DNA from: Paramecium pentaurelia
Lineage: Eukaryota > Ciliophora > Oligohymenophorea > Peniculida > Parameciidae
DNA length: 64,000 bases
NCBI GenBank assembly: GCA_905183005.1
Contig: CAJJDO010000111.1
Span: 128,942-192,941 of the forward strand
Direction: 5' to 3'
Shown piece by piece: positions 11,624 through 23,858 of this stretch. A program made the position numbers and the translations under genes. Each line of letters starts with the position of its first letter. Position 1 is the stretch's first letter. Under the pieces are notes generated by a model. That model searched no databases. It was given only the letters and a program-made list of their open reading frames with translations, and was not told the origin of the DNA.

Positions 11624-12198
11624 ATGTCCAATCAAAATAAATAGTTTGCTTTATTATAATCATCTCAATAATCCTTGACTGATAAATAGATAGCAGAATT
11701 ACCTATTCTCTCCTTCCTAAAAAATAGATAACCTATCAAAGTCAAAGCTCCATTGACAGTAGAAGTAAATCTATTATTTTTAAATATTTTATTAGAATAA
11801 CGACTTTGAAATAGAGATTATCAACACTAAAGTTGTCCAGAATAGTTTTGTAGTCTATGAAATTAGAATTAAGAAAGGAAATCTTTTCTGGATATTTTAA
11901 ACTAGATACAGTTTATTAGAGAGTTTGAGTTCAAAATTATCAAAGAATCTCAAATCACTTTTACCAAAATTTCCAGAAAAAAGACTATTTGGAAATCTTG
12001 ACAATGATTTCATATAAAAAAGAGAAAAATAACTTGATTCCTATTTGAAAGTATATTTATTCATTTGATTTATTATAGGAATTATTTAAATTGGGAAGGA
12101 GTGAAAATACAGTACGAGAGTTCGTACGTCAATCATAGAAAGCAGCATTTGTGATCAATGACCCTTCTGCTGTTAAACTATTCAATCTTGATGCATGA
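11624..12198 (+). CDS. PX (phox homology) domain protein
   Basis: 171 residues with introns at 11765-11795 and 12051-12078. After a 45-residue lead, NNDFEIEIINTKVVQNSFVV begins a PX-like fold, followed by VVYEIRIKKGNLFWIFQTRYS, LSKNLKSLLPKFPEKRLFGN and REKQLDSYLKELF. The Arg-Tyr-Ser pair and the basic LPKFPEKR segment are the usual phosphoinositide contacts. It has little beyond the domain, so it is probably a small peripheral membrane protein of the endosomal system. The PX assignment rests on motif order only. Confidence 0.8.
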
Positions 12199-12742
12199 AA
12201 AATTATAAAATAAAAATAGCACAATTATCTTCTAACATTTTATTTAAGCTTTTTATATAAGTTAAATGATATCTCATACTTGACTAAGACAAGAATTTTA
12301 ACTCAATGTTAAATTCCATCTATTACACTATAATTTAAATTGTGTATCTTATGTACATTATAAAAATTTCATTATAAAACTAAATTTATTCATAATAAAA
12401 CTAAACTTCATTGTTAGTTCACTATTATATATTCATTTAATTAATTAACATATGTGTCATTCTATTATCACTATTATATTAATAATGTCTATTTATTAAA
12501 TACTACATCATTCCCATGTTTGCATTCTTAGAAAATCTATATCCAATCTTTATTATTTGATTCTTAAATGTATTTATAATACTTATCTAAAATAACATTA
12601 TTTATTCTTTTTAATCTCTTATCTTTAGATTCAATATTATTAATAATAACATATAACCTATGCTTATGAATTTTTAATCTAAGAAGAATTTAAATTGAAA
12701 ATAATATAATGTATTTATATATTGTATTGTACAATATTGGAA
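12199..12742. other. Intergenic, 540 bp, no gene seen
   Basis: AT-rich spacer between converging PX and eL31 genes. No open frame with coding character and no repeat seen. Confidence 0.5.
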
Positions 12743-13155
12743 TCATTATGCTTTTGTGATTTCTGTCTTGAGGTTAGCAAATGAATCAACTGGTACGTAC
12801 TAAGCAAGAGTATAGTACTTTCCTTTTCCATCATCTTCTTCCTTCTTCTTTCTTTAAAGTCTGCAAACAATAATTTTAATCACACTACCTAACTCTAATT
12901 CTTCTTGGTAAATTTCTAATTCCTCTAGCCCATATTGCTTCATTCAATTATGGATCAACTCTGACATCCTCTGTCAACATATTCTTTTGAGCTATTTAAT
13001 TAATCATATGCAATACCAAATCTGACTATGTGACTAACAGCACGTGGAGCCTTTCTTTTGAATGTTTCTTTATGAACAGCTTTGTGAATATTAATAGTAT
13101 AATCTCTGCTCACTTCACCTAATGGATTTGGCTTTCCTTTTTCCTTTTTGCCCAT
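12743..13155 (-). CDS. RPL31: 60S ribosomal protein eL31
   Basis: 119 residues after two introns (12992-13016, 12861-12888). The order VSRDYTINIHKAVHKETFKRK, APRAVSHIVRFAQKNM, DVRVDPQLNEAIWARGIRN, LPRRIRVRLQRKKK and YTLAQYVPVDSFANLKTE matches eL31 throughout. It is a component of the large ribosomal subunit near the exit tunnel. Length is normal. Confidence 0.95.
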
Positions 13156-13616
13156 AAATTAAAAAAAAATCTTTAAATTTTTTAAAATAAAGCTATGCTA
13201 TACAAACAATACTAGTGAAAATATTATAGAAATTAGTAGTAATAGATGTAAACAAGATAAATTATGATATAATAAATTAGTATGGATTAAATGTAGTTCA
13301 AATGAAAGAATTATATTTTTTTTATAACACATCCCTCTATTTTTAAGAGAATTTACATAATTAAATTGTTATTCTTTCTTTAAAAATGATATATTATTAT
13401 ATTAAAAGATTTTTAAATTTGATCAATAATTTAAATGATTATTTTAATATAAGTAGTTACAAAGTTTTCTATTGAATTAATCTTTGCAAAATATAATTTT
13501 TTTCTAAGTTATCTTCTTTTAATAGATTATTAAATATAAGACTTGTTGTTTGGTATTATTTCTACTTGAATATTAAAAATAATAAATAATATTAATAATT
13601 TTTTTTTGTCTGTTTA
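13156..13616. other. Intergenic, 460 bp, divergent promoters
   Basis: Spacer between the divergently transcribed eL31 and RBR ligase genes, so it should hold both promoters. It is very AT-rich, with poly-T runs just before the RBR start. I see no defined motif. Confidence 0.45.
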
Positions 13617-15301
13617 ATGATACCCTCTGAAGAATTTGAAGAATTTGAAGAAGTAATACTTCAAAAAAAAAGCCAAAGTGATGCTTAATATACGATTAAA
13701 TAAGCAACCTAAAATTTTAACTAGAAGTCATATAATTTGATATATTAGGTTACCTACTCCTCAAGAATAGCATATATCACCTGAAAAATAACATAATTTA
13801 TGTAAAGATAGTTTAAATGAATCGGAAATTTTATTGGAACTTGAGGAAGCTCCTGGATTAAAAAAATAATATAGTGATACATCTTATGATTGCAAAATAA
13901 ATAAACTTAAATCATTCGCAAATAAAATAATTAAAAATAATAAGAATCATCATCTAAATTAAGAATTAAGTTCTAATAAGAATTAATAGTAAAATCCTAA
14001 GTCAATATTACCAGTCCAATCTAAAGGTAAAAATGATGAAAGATTTTCTATTATAAAATTTGAACATCATGATTAGGAATTAAAAGAACTTTAGTATTAA
14101 AAAATGATTAATTTAGCCGTTAATTAGAAGAAGTAGAACTTAAAATTTTAGAAAAAAAAAAAAGATTAAAAGTTTTGAATCCTATTGATGAAAATGAGTA
14201 ATTTGAATAGGATTAATAATAAATAGAAATCAAAGTGAAGCAATCAAATGAAGAGGATACTTGCTTAATTTGCGGAGAAGATAATAAAGAAATAATATAA
14301 GTACTTAAATGTTAGCATGGCTTTTGTTAGTATTATTATTTTTTTTAATTTAAAGGGATTGCTATGAATAATATTTAAATGACAGAATAATATATGCTAA
14401 AGTTATTAATATACCATGTCCATAGGAAGGTTGTAGTGAAATATTTCCAGAAAGTGTAATAGAAAATATCGTAAGCTTGACTAAGTTTAAAAAATACTTG
14501 AGATTTAAACTTTAAATTGAGATTGCAAACGATCCAAACAAAAAATTGTGTCCATCAGTAGATTGTGATTATTATGTTGAAAGAAAAAATTCACATAATG
14601 ACTTTGTTATGTGTAAATGTGGAACTTTTGTTTGTCTCAAATGTGGTTAGATTGCTCATTTTTTTTAACAATGCTAGGTTTATTTATGAAATAAAATGTA
14701 GTAAGCTATCGATTAAAATTTTATAATTGCATTAAATAAGTATAATATTAAGAGTTGTCCTAAATGTAAAACTAATATTGAAAAAAATGAAGGATGTAAT
14801 CATATGACATGTAGATGCAAATATGAGTATTGTTGGGTTTGTTTATAGAAATATTATGAACATCATTACAAATTTTGGTCTCCGAGAGGATGTGCAAGTA
14901 AATATATTAAGAAATATTTTAAGTATGGTCAAATGGAAAATTCAAAACACATAAAGTAGTAAATCACCCTGATTTAATGAGAAGGATTTTTTTTCTACCT
15001 CGTCTTATCCTTTTTCTTTTCAGAATTATCATGATACTTCTAAAATTACTGTCTATAGCATTATTTAAATCATTTAGTAAGCCTTTCTTCAGGATAAATA
15101 AGAAATTATATCGTTCAAGAAAACCTAGAAGATGGTAAATGTTAATTATTAATTGATATTAGTTTTTTCAGAGCGATATATTTCTTCTTTGTGCAATTAT
15201 TCATTGTTATTTTAGTGATAATTATCTTTCCTTTTTACTTTTTATTTTACAGGATTTATAAAGAAATAAAAAGGCTTTGTCATAAAGGATGTTCATATTG
15301 A
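13617..15301 (+). CDS. RBR-type E3 ubiquitin ligase with C-terminal membrane segments
   Basis: 511 residues after six introns (13727-13748, 14094-14116, 14330-14355, 14678-14701, 14956-14981, 15135-15162). The N-terminal 190 residues are acidic/Gln-rich. RING1 starts CLICGEDN and continues LKCQHGFCQDCYEQYL...CPQEGC. The IBR has LCPSVDCDYYVERK, CKCGTFVCLKCGQIAH. RING2 is CPKCKTNIEKNEGCNHMTCR and YCWVC; the Cys in EGCNHMTC corresponds to the residue that forms the ubiquitin thioester in RBR ligases. The tail has two hydrophobic stretches (LPRLILFLFRIIMILLKLL and VQLFIVILVIIIFPFYFLFY), so it is probably membrane-anchored like RNF19-type members. The 14956-14981 intron is the least certain junction. 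Catalytic residues are intact. Confidence 0.88.
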
Positions 15302-15321
15302 ATAATAAATAAATTTTATAA

Positions 15322-15618
15322 ATGCTTATAGAATTATAATATAATATAATATAATATAATATAATATAATATAATATAATATAATATAATATAATATAAT
15401 ATAATATAATATAATATAATATAATATAATATAATATAATATAATATAATATAATATAATATAATATAATATAATAAGAAGTTGTTTGCATTGGTGAAGA
15501 ATAGGAATTTGATAATATATACAATAATCTAAGAACTCTGTTGAATTCAAATGATTAATTCATAAAAATATTAGAGTTTTAATAAGATCTAAAATAGAAT
15601 TATTATAGTAGTTATTGA
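15322..15618 (+). other. ORF running through the ATAAT array, probably not a gene
   Basis: From ATG 15322 the frame passes through the whole array, reading a repeated five-residue QYNII-type unit, and continues into EVVCIGEEQEFDNIYNNLRT before TGA at 15616. The non-repeat end has fairly coding-like codons, but no ordered domain is visible and open frames arise easily in DNA lacking G. I record it as an observation rather than a gene. Confidence 0.2.
15336..15476 (+). repeat. (ATAAT)n microsatellite, about 28 copies
   Basis: An almost perfect pentanucleotide array (unit ATAAT, ATTAT on the other strand) of about 140 bases, starting 35 bases after the stop of the RBR gene. It contains no G or C on this strand. 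Because it cannot contain TGA it stays open in all three plus-strand frames. Its length is likely to vary between strains. Confidence 0.97.
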
Positions 15619-16023
15619 AAAAAATAAACAAAATAAAAATGATATTAATTCAGCAATAATAAATAATTAAATATTGTTCTAATTAGAAGGAGATTATTAT
15701 TAATCTAGCCAAATAAAATTGTATCATATAAAGAAGAATTTTAATCTTAATTAGAAATATAAAGTAAGTTTCTATAAGAACCAGAATTTTAGGTAAAATA
15801 AAAATATCTTAAATTTCATTAAAAATTAGACAAAAGACTAAGTGCAAAATTTTAATATTAACTTAGATATCTAATTAATACTTATCAAAAATGCAATTTA
15901 CGAGGAATGATACAATAATTTATTTTATTATTAACTGAACAAAAAAATATTGTTATTTGATTTTTTTAAAAATGTGTGATTAAATGAAACTTTATAAAAG
16001 ATTTTGGTTTTTAATGGTTCTTC

Positions 16024-16634
16024 TCATGAATTTTACTTAATTATTTTATTTTGAATTCCTCCTAAATTTTTAATCATGAATCTAAAAAATTGAACTATTT
16101 TTTTAAGGAAATAATGATCAAAAATTTATGGTTTTGGATTAATTAAAATCAAAATAAATTCAGCTGGCAACACTTCTATTTTGTTAGTAAACTTTCTCTA
16201 TAAATCATGATTAATCTTAGGGAAAATAAACCTTTCACTATAAAATTTAAGAATTTTATCGAATGATGAGCTTACGATAATTTTATTAATAAACTGATTG
16301 GTTTTTCTAAATATTTTAAAAATCAAAAATTTATTTCCTACTGTATATTTTCATTAATATTAAATATGGATGAAGTAATAATTTGTATACATGAATTTAT
16401 TTCAAATTATAGTTAACAGGAAAGAGAAAAATTTATGATCTTTTAGGAGACTTATACACATGTGAAATGAATATAAAGTGGTTTTTTGTTAAAATTTTTC
16501 ATATTTAAAAATAAGGAATTTATATTTATTAAAATTATATTCAAGATAGGGTCAGATGTCAGATTAACAAATATATTTGAAGGAGTTTAGGTTTTTAAAA
16601 TAACAGAAGTGAAATGAATTTATTATATAGACAT
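16024..16634 (-). pseudogene. Probable decayed or incompletely modelled gene, unrecognised
   Basis: On the minus strand, an ATG at 16634 opens a frame (TPSNIFVNLTSDPILNIILI...) and a second frame from about 16345 to TGA at 16024-16026 has strong coding character (FDKILKFYSERFIFPKINHD, KIEVLPAEFILILINPKPQ, LKKIVQFFRFMIKNLGG). No short GT...AG intron joins them; the only candidate is 50 bases, too long for this genome. A frameshifted gene remnant is the simplest reading. No family recognised. A short plus-strand ORF at about 16637-16856 lies just beyond its 5' end. Confidence 0.4.
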
Positions 16635-17249
16635 TTTAATGATCTTATAATTAAATTCATGGATGATATTATATTTAAATATTTAAATAAGGATATGGAA
16701 TTTGATGGAAGAATATAATAAAGATATGAAATTAGAGGTTAATGATGAAATGAAAATACTATGGAAAAGATGTAGAGTGTTGAAGTTTAAGTAAATGAAG
16801 AGTGTGATGATTGATTTTTGTAAATGGTAAAATATAGTACCTGAAGAGGAATCTTGAATAATATATTTTCTTATTAGATATAATACAATGAAAAGAATAA
16901 TTATTCAAATTTGATACATTATTTAGTGTTGTTATTATTTAATAATAAAAAAGTTGATTTAGATATGTGCATAAAAGGTGGCTGTTTAAGTTTAAATAGA
17001 GTTGATTAGTTAAATTACAAGAGGGATTATGAAATTTCTCTTTTTTTTTAAATTGTTTACTCAATATTATTTTTTTCAAAACGATATTGCTAAATTAAAA
17101 ATGTAAATTGAATGAATAATTATTAATGTTTATATATTCTCATTGAATTATGAATAGAATGAGTAGAAATCATCACACTGGAACCTTTTCTGAGGGTCAG
17201 TATTTAGAATCTATAATATTACTCTACAAATAAATAATTAATATAAAAT

Positions 17250-18788
17250 ATGATAGCTCAAAAGATCGAGAGACATTTCTCACGAACAGTCCAAGCATAA
17301 AAATAATCAAAAAATAATATGAAATTTGTTTAATAAGTATTGTCCAAAGTGATTTGTATATAGTCCGATACATTTTTATAAGTCAACGAAGAAGCTTCTT
17401 AGTTCTGTTAAGACAACTTAGAAAATAAAAAAAGTGTTACTACAAAACAAATTAAACAAAATGAGACTTAGATTCAAGGTTAAGAAGAGACTTTCGTAAG
17501 AGTACATGATGCTTAAAATGATTCATAAGTATTTCATTTTAAGTAAAATCTTCTAGACTGTCACACCTTTAGCTGTTCCAGAAGTTTAAGATCTTGAATA
17601 AATTCCAAGTCTTGAACATAATCTCTTCCCTATTGAAAATTCTAAAAAGTATTGTTTTTCAAATAACTTGCTCAGTAAATAGAAGATGATCAAAAGAAAA
17701 GTCATACACAAAAGATTTAAGTCTCACTAAACATTATTAATTTCAATGGACAGTAATCATTCTTTACCAACAGCACTAGATTTATAATTAGAAGGGGAAG
17801 TTTTAGAAAAGAATGAAACACACAATAAATCTTTTTCAAATAATCAAAAACCAATTCATAAATCTAATAAAGAATTGAAAGAAGGGGAATTATTTAAATA
17901 AATTCGAATTGAAGATTTTAATTAACCAAAAAATAGAAAAACTTATTATACTGATAAATTAATAAGCTTGATTAAAGGAGATTAAGTTGATACATTTATG
18001 GCATAAATGTATATTAATCATTTTATTCAAACTTATGGAATTCTCTAAAAATCAAAGTTATTAAAATAACCTGAAAGCTTCTAAATTTTAAATAAAATCA
18101 ATCCATAAATAAGTATTTAATATATGTTATTTTATAAGTTAAATAAAAGACATTGGTAATTGATTTAGATGAAACTTTAGTTCATTGTAATGAATCATAA
18201 CTAATGCCAAAAGATCTAGTTATAAATATTAATTTAAATGATACTTTAACAGTGAAAGTAATCAATTTAAATATATAAATAAATAGGCTGAAATTAGTGT
18301 TCGGCCTTATGCACAATAATTTCTATAAAATATGGCTCAATATTTTGAAATTATGATATATACAGCTTCTAATGAAGATTATGCAAATTAAATAATAGAT
18401 TATTTAGATCCAACATAATAATTGGTCAAGTACCGTCTCTATAGAAATGATTGCATAAATTTATCAGAAGGATGTCATATAAAAGATTTAAGAACTTTAA
18501 ATAGAAATTTAAAAGATGTAATCTTGATTGATAATTCTGCTTATTCTTTTGTTTACTAATTAAACAATGGTATACCAATTATTCCATATCTTGATAATAA
18601 AAAAGATGATGTAAGAATATTATAATACATTTTAATAGGAATTAATAGAATTGGAAAACTACTTAATGGAATTACAAAAGGTTGATGATATAAGAATAGA
18701 GAATGAGAAGAGTTTTCATTTTTAGTAGATATAAAATAGTAGTTCAATATAACAAGCTGTTAATTACTTGATGTGTAATAGAAAATGA
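17250..18788 (+). CDS. CTD small-phosphatase-like (FCP1/SCP, HAD family)
   Basis: 466 residues with five introns (17337-17363, 17529-17556, 18113-18138, 18258-18286, 18611-18638). The first 280 residues are polar and have no domain. The catalytic domain opens with LVIDLDETLVHC, the DXDXT nucleophile motif of FCP1/SCP phosphatases. EISVRPYAQQFL, IMIYTASNEDYANQI and KDVILIDNSAYSF follow at the spacing of HAD motifs 2 and 3, and NKKDDELIELENYL closes the domain. Such enzymes dephosphorylate the RNA polymerase II CTD or other phosphoproteins; the substrate is not predictable here. The first intron (27 bases) has no in-frame stop, so both spliced and unspliced forms would code. Confidence 0.88.
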
Positions 18789-18836
18789 TTTTTATTTAAT
18801 TCTTATATCTTAACTTGTTTAATGAAATTTTTATAT

Positions 18837-19892
18837 TCAATAGAGTTTAGAACTTCTACGAACTTCTGTACGAACTTCAGATTTCTTTTAATCTTGCATA
18901 GCTTTATCAGCAGCTTCAACTTATGCTAATTATCTCTTTAAATCTGCAATTTTTTGATTGCTTTCAGCATAATTCTTTTCTAAATTTGCATATTTTTTCA
19001 TCCAAGTTTCAACTTCATTTGATGCATATGTAACTTTTTCAGTTATTATTACTTCATATTCTTATCTCAATTCTTCAAGTCTAATTCTTAATTCTTCCAT
19101 CAATTATTCGTCATCATGTATTTTTTATTCTAATTCTAATTTTTAAAGTTCTAAATTTTTCACTCTTGTATCATCTTAAACTTCTTAAACTGTTTCTTCA
19201 ACAATAGTTCCATTATTCTTTCTAATTTAAATTTATAATTCTAAGATTTATCTCTCTAAAGTGGCACATTTTAATCTCCAAGGTGCTTCGATTTCTGTTA
19301 TATATACTCAATAAAATTATTACCATCTACTGTGATAACTTATAATGGTCTCTCAACATGTCTAAATTCTTGAACCTATGTTTATTATTGAACAGCCTAA
19401 GAATATCATATTTAAATTAAGGTACCACTGGTTATTAGATAACAACTTATTGAACTGGAGGAGCAACTTGAACAGGAGGGGCGACTTAGATATTAACTGG
19501 TTAATAGGATGGTCTGATTGTAATAGGACTTGATTATTGAACAGGAATGAATGGTTGAGAAGTAACAGGCAAAATTTGATTCTATTAAACAGGTAGTTGA
19601 GTTTGTCTTATTTATTGTTGCTATAGAAATTATTATGACTAAGGTATCTAATATGAAGAGCCCTTTTGAATATATGATTTTGTAATACAAACTATTATTG
19701 GGTTTAATAGGTTTATGGGGATTGGATTATTGGATTTTGAGGAGATTGCTAATATTGTTATGGAATTCCTGGAGACTAAAGCTAAGATAAGAATTTGTAT
19801 TTTGATCATACATATTGACTCTAAATAGGTGAACTTTAGAAGATGTTGTTCTATTGGAAAGGCTGTTATTATCTGGGATCAGTTTAGTACAT
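18837..19892 (-). CDS. Coiled-coil protein with Gln/Pro-rich head
   Basis: 313 residues after four introns (19782-19811, 19663-19688, 19397-19425, 19295-19323). Residues 1-145 are Gln/Pro/Val-rich with short repeats (VAPPVQVAPPVQQVV). A link VERPLQVITVDEIEAPWRLK leads to a coiled coil of about 150 residues (CATLERQILELQIQIRKN; LEELRQEYEVIITEK; NLEKNYAESNQKIADLKRQL). This head-rod layout suits a cortical or basal-body cytoskeletal protein, but that is inference and I do not recognise the family. Many head Gln are TAA/TAG. It is tail-to-tail with the phosphatase gene, 48 bases apart. Confidence 0.8.
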
Positions 19893-20126
19893 ATTTTTTA
19901 AAATAATTTTTATTTAAGTGTTAGGAAAATTATCTCGTTAATTTAAAAGGAAGTCATTTAAATAAAATACTAGGATTTAAACAATATAATAAAAATATAT
20001 ATATCAATAATATGTCAATTCAATATATCAATTATAAAATGTAAATGATTTATAATAGGTAAGTTATTTAATATAGATGTCATTAAACTGTTTTATAAAT
20101 CTTATTATTTAAGTTAATATTTATTT

Positions 20127-20701
20127 ATGCTTCATCATCTCTCAAAATATAGATTCACTCTAAACAAAGTTGCTAACTTGGATTCTATCAAGGTGTTCAT
20201 TAAAGATCTTAAAGATGTTGCCTCTATTGTTCCCTCAAAATTAGATGAAACTGAAGTGTAGCTCTCTCTATAAATTCATGCTCTAGATAAAAGTTGGAAA
20301 ATAGTATGATACTATTATTATTCTTTTTTAGAGTTCAAAGTCTTTGGCTAAAGAATACAAATTTGAAACATTCAAATAAGCATTTGTATTTATGAATACT
20401 GTTTCACACATGGCTGATTAAATGAATCGTAATTTTGAATTTTTAATTAGATTATCCAAAATGGATTAATGTTTATAATAAACTAAATGTAGAAATAACC
20501 ACTTAAGATGTGAGTGGTATTTCAATAAAGGATGTTCTTTTGGCTCATCTAATGGAATCTGCATATAAAGATGTTAAAGAATAGAATATAGAAAGTATTG
20601 GTGAAATTGGAAAGGTGTCATCTTCTTTATTATTATAAAATTGGAATACAAATTACACTTAATATTAGGAGATTTTGAAAAAAAATGTTCACAAACTCTG
20701 A
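20127..20701 (+). CDS. Pterin-4a-carbinolamine dehydratase (PCD/DCoH)
   Basis: 174 residues, introns 20304-20331 and 20429-20450. FKQAFVFMNTVSHMADQMN, then HYPKWINVYNKLNVEITTQ matches the PCD core F..AF.FM...A.......HHPEW.NVYN...I.L.TH. One of the usual active-site His is Tyr (HYP for HHP) and the later TH is TQ, so activity is uncertain; the second intron splits the HYP codon. Known members dehydrate 4a-hydroxy-tetrahydropterin in the aromatic amino acid hydroxylase cycle. The first 55 residues (MLHHLSKYRFTLNKVA...) exceed the usual length and could be a mitochondrial presequence. Confidence 0.82.
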
Positions 20702-20793
20702 AATTGATAAATATTATGACAATTAAATAAAATTTAATATATATCTGATTCACACGTAAATAGTTTATTCGAAACATTTATTTATTATTATTA

Positions 20794-23049
20794 ATGAATA
20801 AGTTCATACTATTTGCCTTGTTGACCATTGCTACTTAAGCCTTATTTGAAAATTCATACACAATAAAGAGTGCCAATAAAATGTAAGACTTTAGAGCAAT
20901 TTTGGAATCAGACTTTGTTTCTATGGTTTATTTTTATACTGAAGATTGTGAGAATTGTTAAAGAGCTGCCTCATTAGTAGAAAAGGTGGCCGAAGATTAA
21001 GAAGGTATAATCAATATCTATGGTGCCAATTGTGATCAAATCAATAAGGATCCTAATTCAGTGTAATCTTCATAAATTACTTTAGTAATCAATTACCCTA
21101 TTGCAATGAAGATATGTTAGATTAATTGCCTTAAATCTCTTTTTTTGAACCTCCTTAGTTTAAAATTAATCCTTATACTAAAGAACCTATGATAGCAACT
21201 GAGCATAGATTTTAAGGAGAAGCATCTCCATAATCATTAGGTACTTATGGTCATAAGTTTATACCTAATAATGTGATTAGAATCAATACATTAGCAGAAT
21301 TGAACCATTTTGAAAAAACAGATCCAAAATTAAATAAAGTTATCTTATTTACAAAGAAGAAGGAAACATCACCTATACTTAAATCTTTGAATTTACATTA
21401 TTTTGAAAGAGTTAAATTTGGTGAGATTGTTTCATCACCTGAAACACAAGCACTTTTAGATTTTTTTGATATCAAAGATATTCCTTAAATAATTGGTTTA
21501 GAAAATAATGGGGATAACACTTATAATCATTAAATTTTTGATGGAGATTTATTATTTAAACCTATTAAAAAATTTGTTAGAAGTTTGGCTTCAAAAGATA
21601 GAGTTCCATATGAATAGATTAATGAAAAACCTAAAGAAGATAATAGAAGAAATAGAAGATCTAAATAAAATGAAGAAGATGATGATACATAAAAACCATA
21701 AATCATAACTCCAATAAAATTAGATTAAAATGTTTTTAATAAATAATTGTTAAGAAATGATAAACCTGCTCTTGTTCATGTATATAAAGATTAAATGCAT
21801 AAAGCATGGGATGATTCTCTTAAAAAATATAAATCTTTATTTGATTATTATGAATTACAAGTAGATACTTAATAAGATGAAGATTTAGCTAAAGAATTAT
21901 TTATTAAGAGTTATCCTAGTATTAGATTTTATTAGGTTGGTAATGTTGGAAAAAAGAAATCTAATAAAATTTCATTCACTAAAGAATATAATCTAGAAGA
22001 AATTAATAAGGACATTCAAGATATAATTGATGATAAGACTATTAATATCAATGAATAAACTCTTTAAATGTAATTAAGTTAATTCATAGCTGATAATCAT
22101 ATAGTTGTTATTTATTTCTATTAAACTCCTATTGTAGGTCTTACTTATAGAGTTCTTAGTTAATTATAAGAATATTATGGTAAATATAAATTTTTGTCTT
22201 TTAAAAATGCTCCAGAAATGGTAATTTAATAATTTTAAATACCTACTTAACCTGCAATTACAATTATTTTTAGAGAAGTCACTGATAAAAAGGAACTAGA
22301 AGAGGAACTTAAACCTGAATAAGTGAGATAAGCATTATTTACAGGTAAACATTCTTATGAAGAAATAAAGAGTTTCTTAGATTCAGTAAAAATATATAAT
22401 AATATTATTAGTTTGATGAAACCAAGAAGACATCTCATAAAAAGGTCATTGAGATTTCTACTTAAGAATAATTATTAGAACATTGTAACAAAAAGTAAAA
22501 ATTGTGTTATATTGCACTTTTAAATGGAGAACATAAAAGATTAAAACATGATGACATATTAACAAAATGGGAATATTAATTAGAAATTTTAGATAGAATT
22601 AAAAATGCTCATGGTGATAAATAAGCTTCTTTTGTTTATATTGATGCTTCATGTCATGATGAAGTATTATTAAAATTTGATATATCTGATGATTCTTTAC
22701 CTAATTTTGTTGCTTATTAGAAAACTAAAAAACTGTAATTTATAGTATAATTTTTAGATATTCTAAATTAATAGGACGATTTGATTATGAATCTATTAAT
22801 AAATTCATAGATAAATAGTATAAAGGTCAATCAAGTAATATCTAAATATAAGAACTTGAAATATTTGAAAAAGATTGTGAAGAAGTATTTACAAAGAGAA
22901 GAGAAGCAAGTTAATAATCTGGACTTTCTGATTTTGATGAAGAAATATTAAAAGAGATATTGGAGGAAGAGAAATAAAGAAAGAAAGAATTAGAAAAAGA
23001 GTTAAAAAAGGGAAAGAAAAAGAATAAAAAATCAAAAGATGATTTATGA
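20794..23049 (+). CDS. ER thioredoxin-fold protein, PDI-like
   Basis: 727 residues with introns 21063-21085, 22386-22411 and 22735-22757. A signal peptide (MNKFILFALLTIATQA) leads to a thioredoxin-like domain, VYFYTEDCENCQRAASL, with a CENC redox motif. Later segments (ALVHVYKDQMHKAWDDSLKKY; IVVIYFYQTPIVGLTYRVL; FVYIDASCHDE...LPNFVAYQK) have thioredoxin spacing but no CXXC. A Lys/Glu-rich tail ends KSKDDL; KDDL is a plausible KDEL-type ER-retrieval signal. So one redox site plus several inactive domains, as in chaperone-like PDI relatives. Length (about 80 kDa) is larger than classical PDI. Role in secretory folding is inferred. Confidence 0.8.
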
Positions 23050-23858
23050 TTTTTTATGTACATAATTTTATGATCAATTAAAATATATGTATATTTAATA
23101 CAATTTATTGAATTAATATTATAAAGTATTTATAATTCATATAAAAATATATATGATTTATAAATAAATATAATGTTCTATTATATAATAGAAAGAAGCA
23201 ATAAAAATGATTGTTTTGATTATCTTAATCTTTAAAAATAAGGATTATTATGTTTATAAATAACTACAAACTTGTATTTATAATTTATAAGAATATGGAA
23301 AAATGAAATTGATAACTAAATATTTACAAAAATAATCTAGAATAACATTCATATATAATTTATTTATTATTGAATAATAGATAAATTATATATAATTAAT
23401 TATACTTATATATTATTAAAATTTGATTAATTATAAATATCTATATTCAAAAAATTAGTTATTGATTTAAAATAAATAATGATTGGATCATTATAGAGAT
23501 ATTAATAAACTTAATTTATTATGTTAGTAATTATACTTAATAGAATTAAAGCTTGTATAGTATTATCATTTAATAAAACATAATATATATAATTATCAAT
23601 AACAGAAGTATAAGTTGTAAATGATAATAAGTAATAATATGAAGGATAAATGACTAAAATAAATCTCGTATTCATCTATTTAAAGTCTTTGATAATATTG
23701 ATAACAAATAGATAAAAAATGGTTATGATTTGAATAAAGAAATAGTAAATGAAAGAAATAGTTAATGAAAGTAATATTAGATTAAATTATAAATTCTATT
23801 GAATGATATAATCGAATTATGAGTCTTAATGTTTAAATCTTATATATTATAGTTAATA
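23050..23858. other. Intergenic, 810 bp, no gene seen
   Basis: AT-rich spacer between converging genes. Several short runs of TATATA and TAATTA; nothing with coding character or a clear repeat unit. Confidence 0.5.

Noticed and set aside
15222..15550. Minus-strand ORFs of repeated Ile/Leu/Tyr across the ATAAT array
   Set aside because: They are pure translations of the microsatellite in standard-code frames and have no coding character outside it.
17151..17460. Upstream ORF MNRMSRNHHTGTFSE... before the phosphatase
   Set aside because: It runs in a different frame over exon 1 of the phosphatase, and joining it would need a 58-61-base intron.
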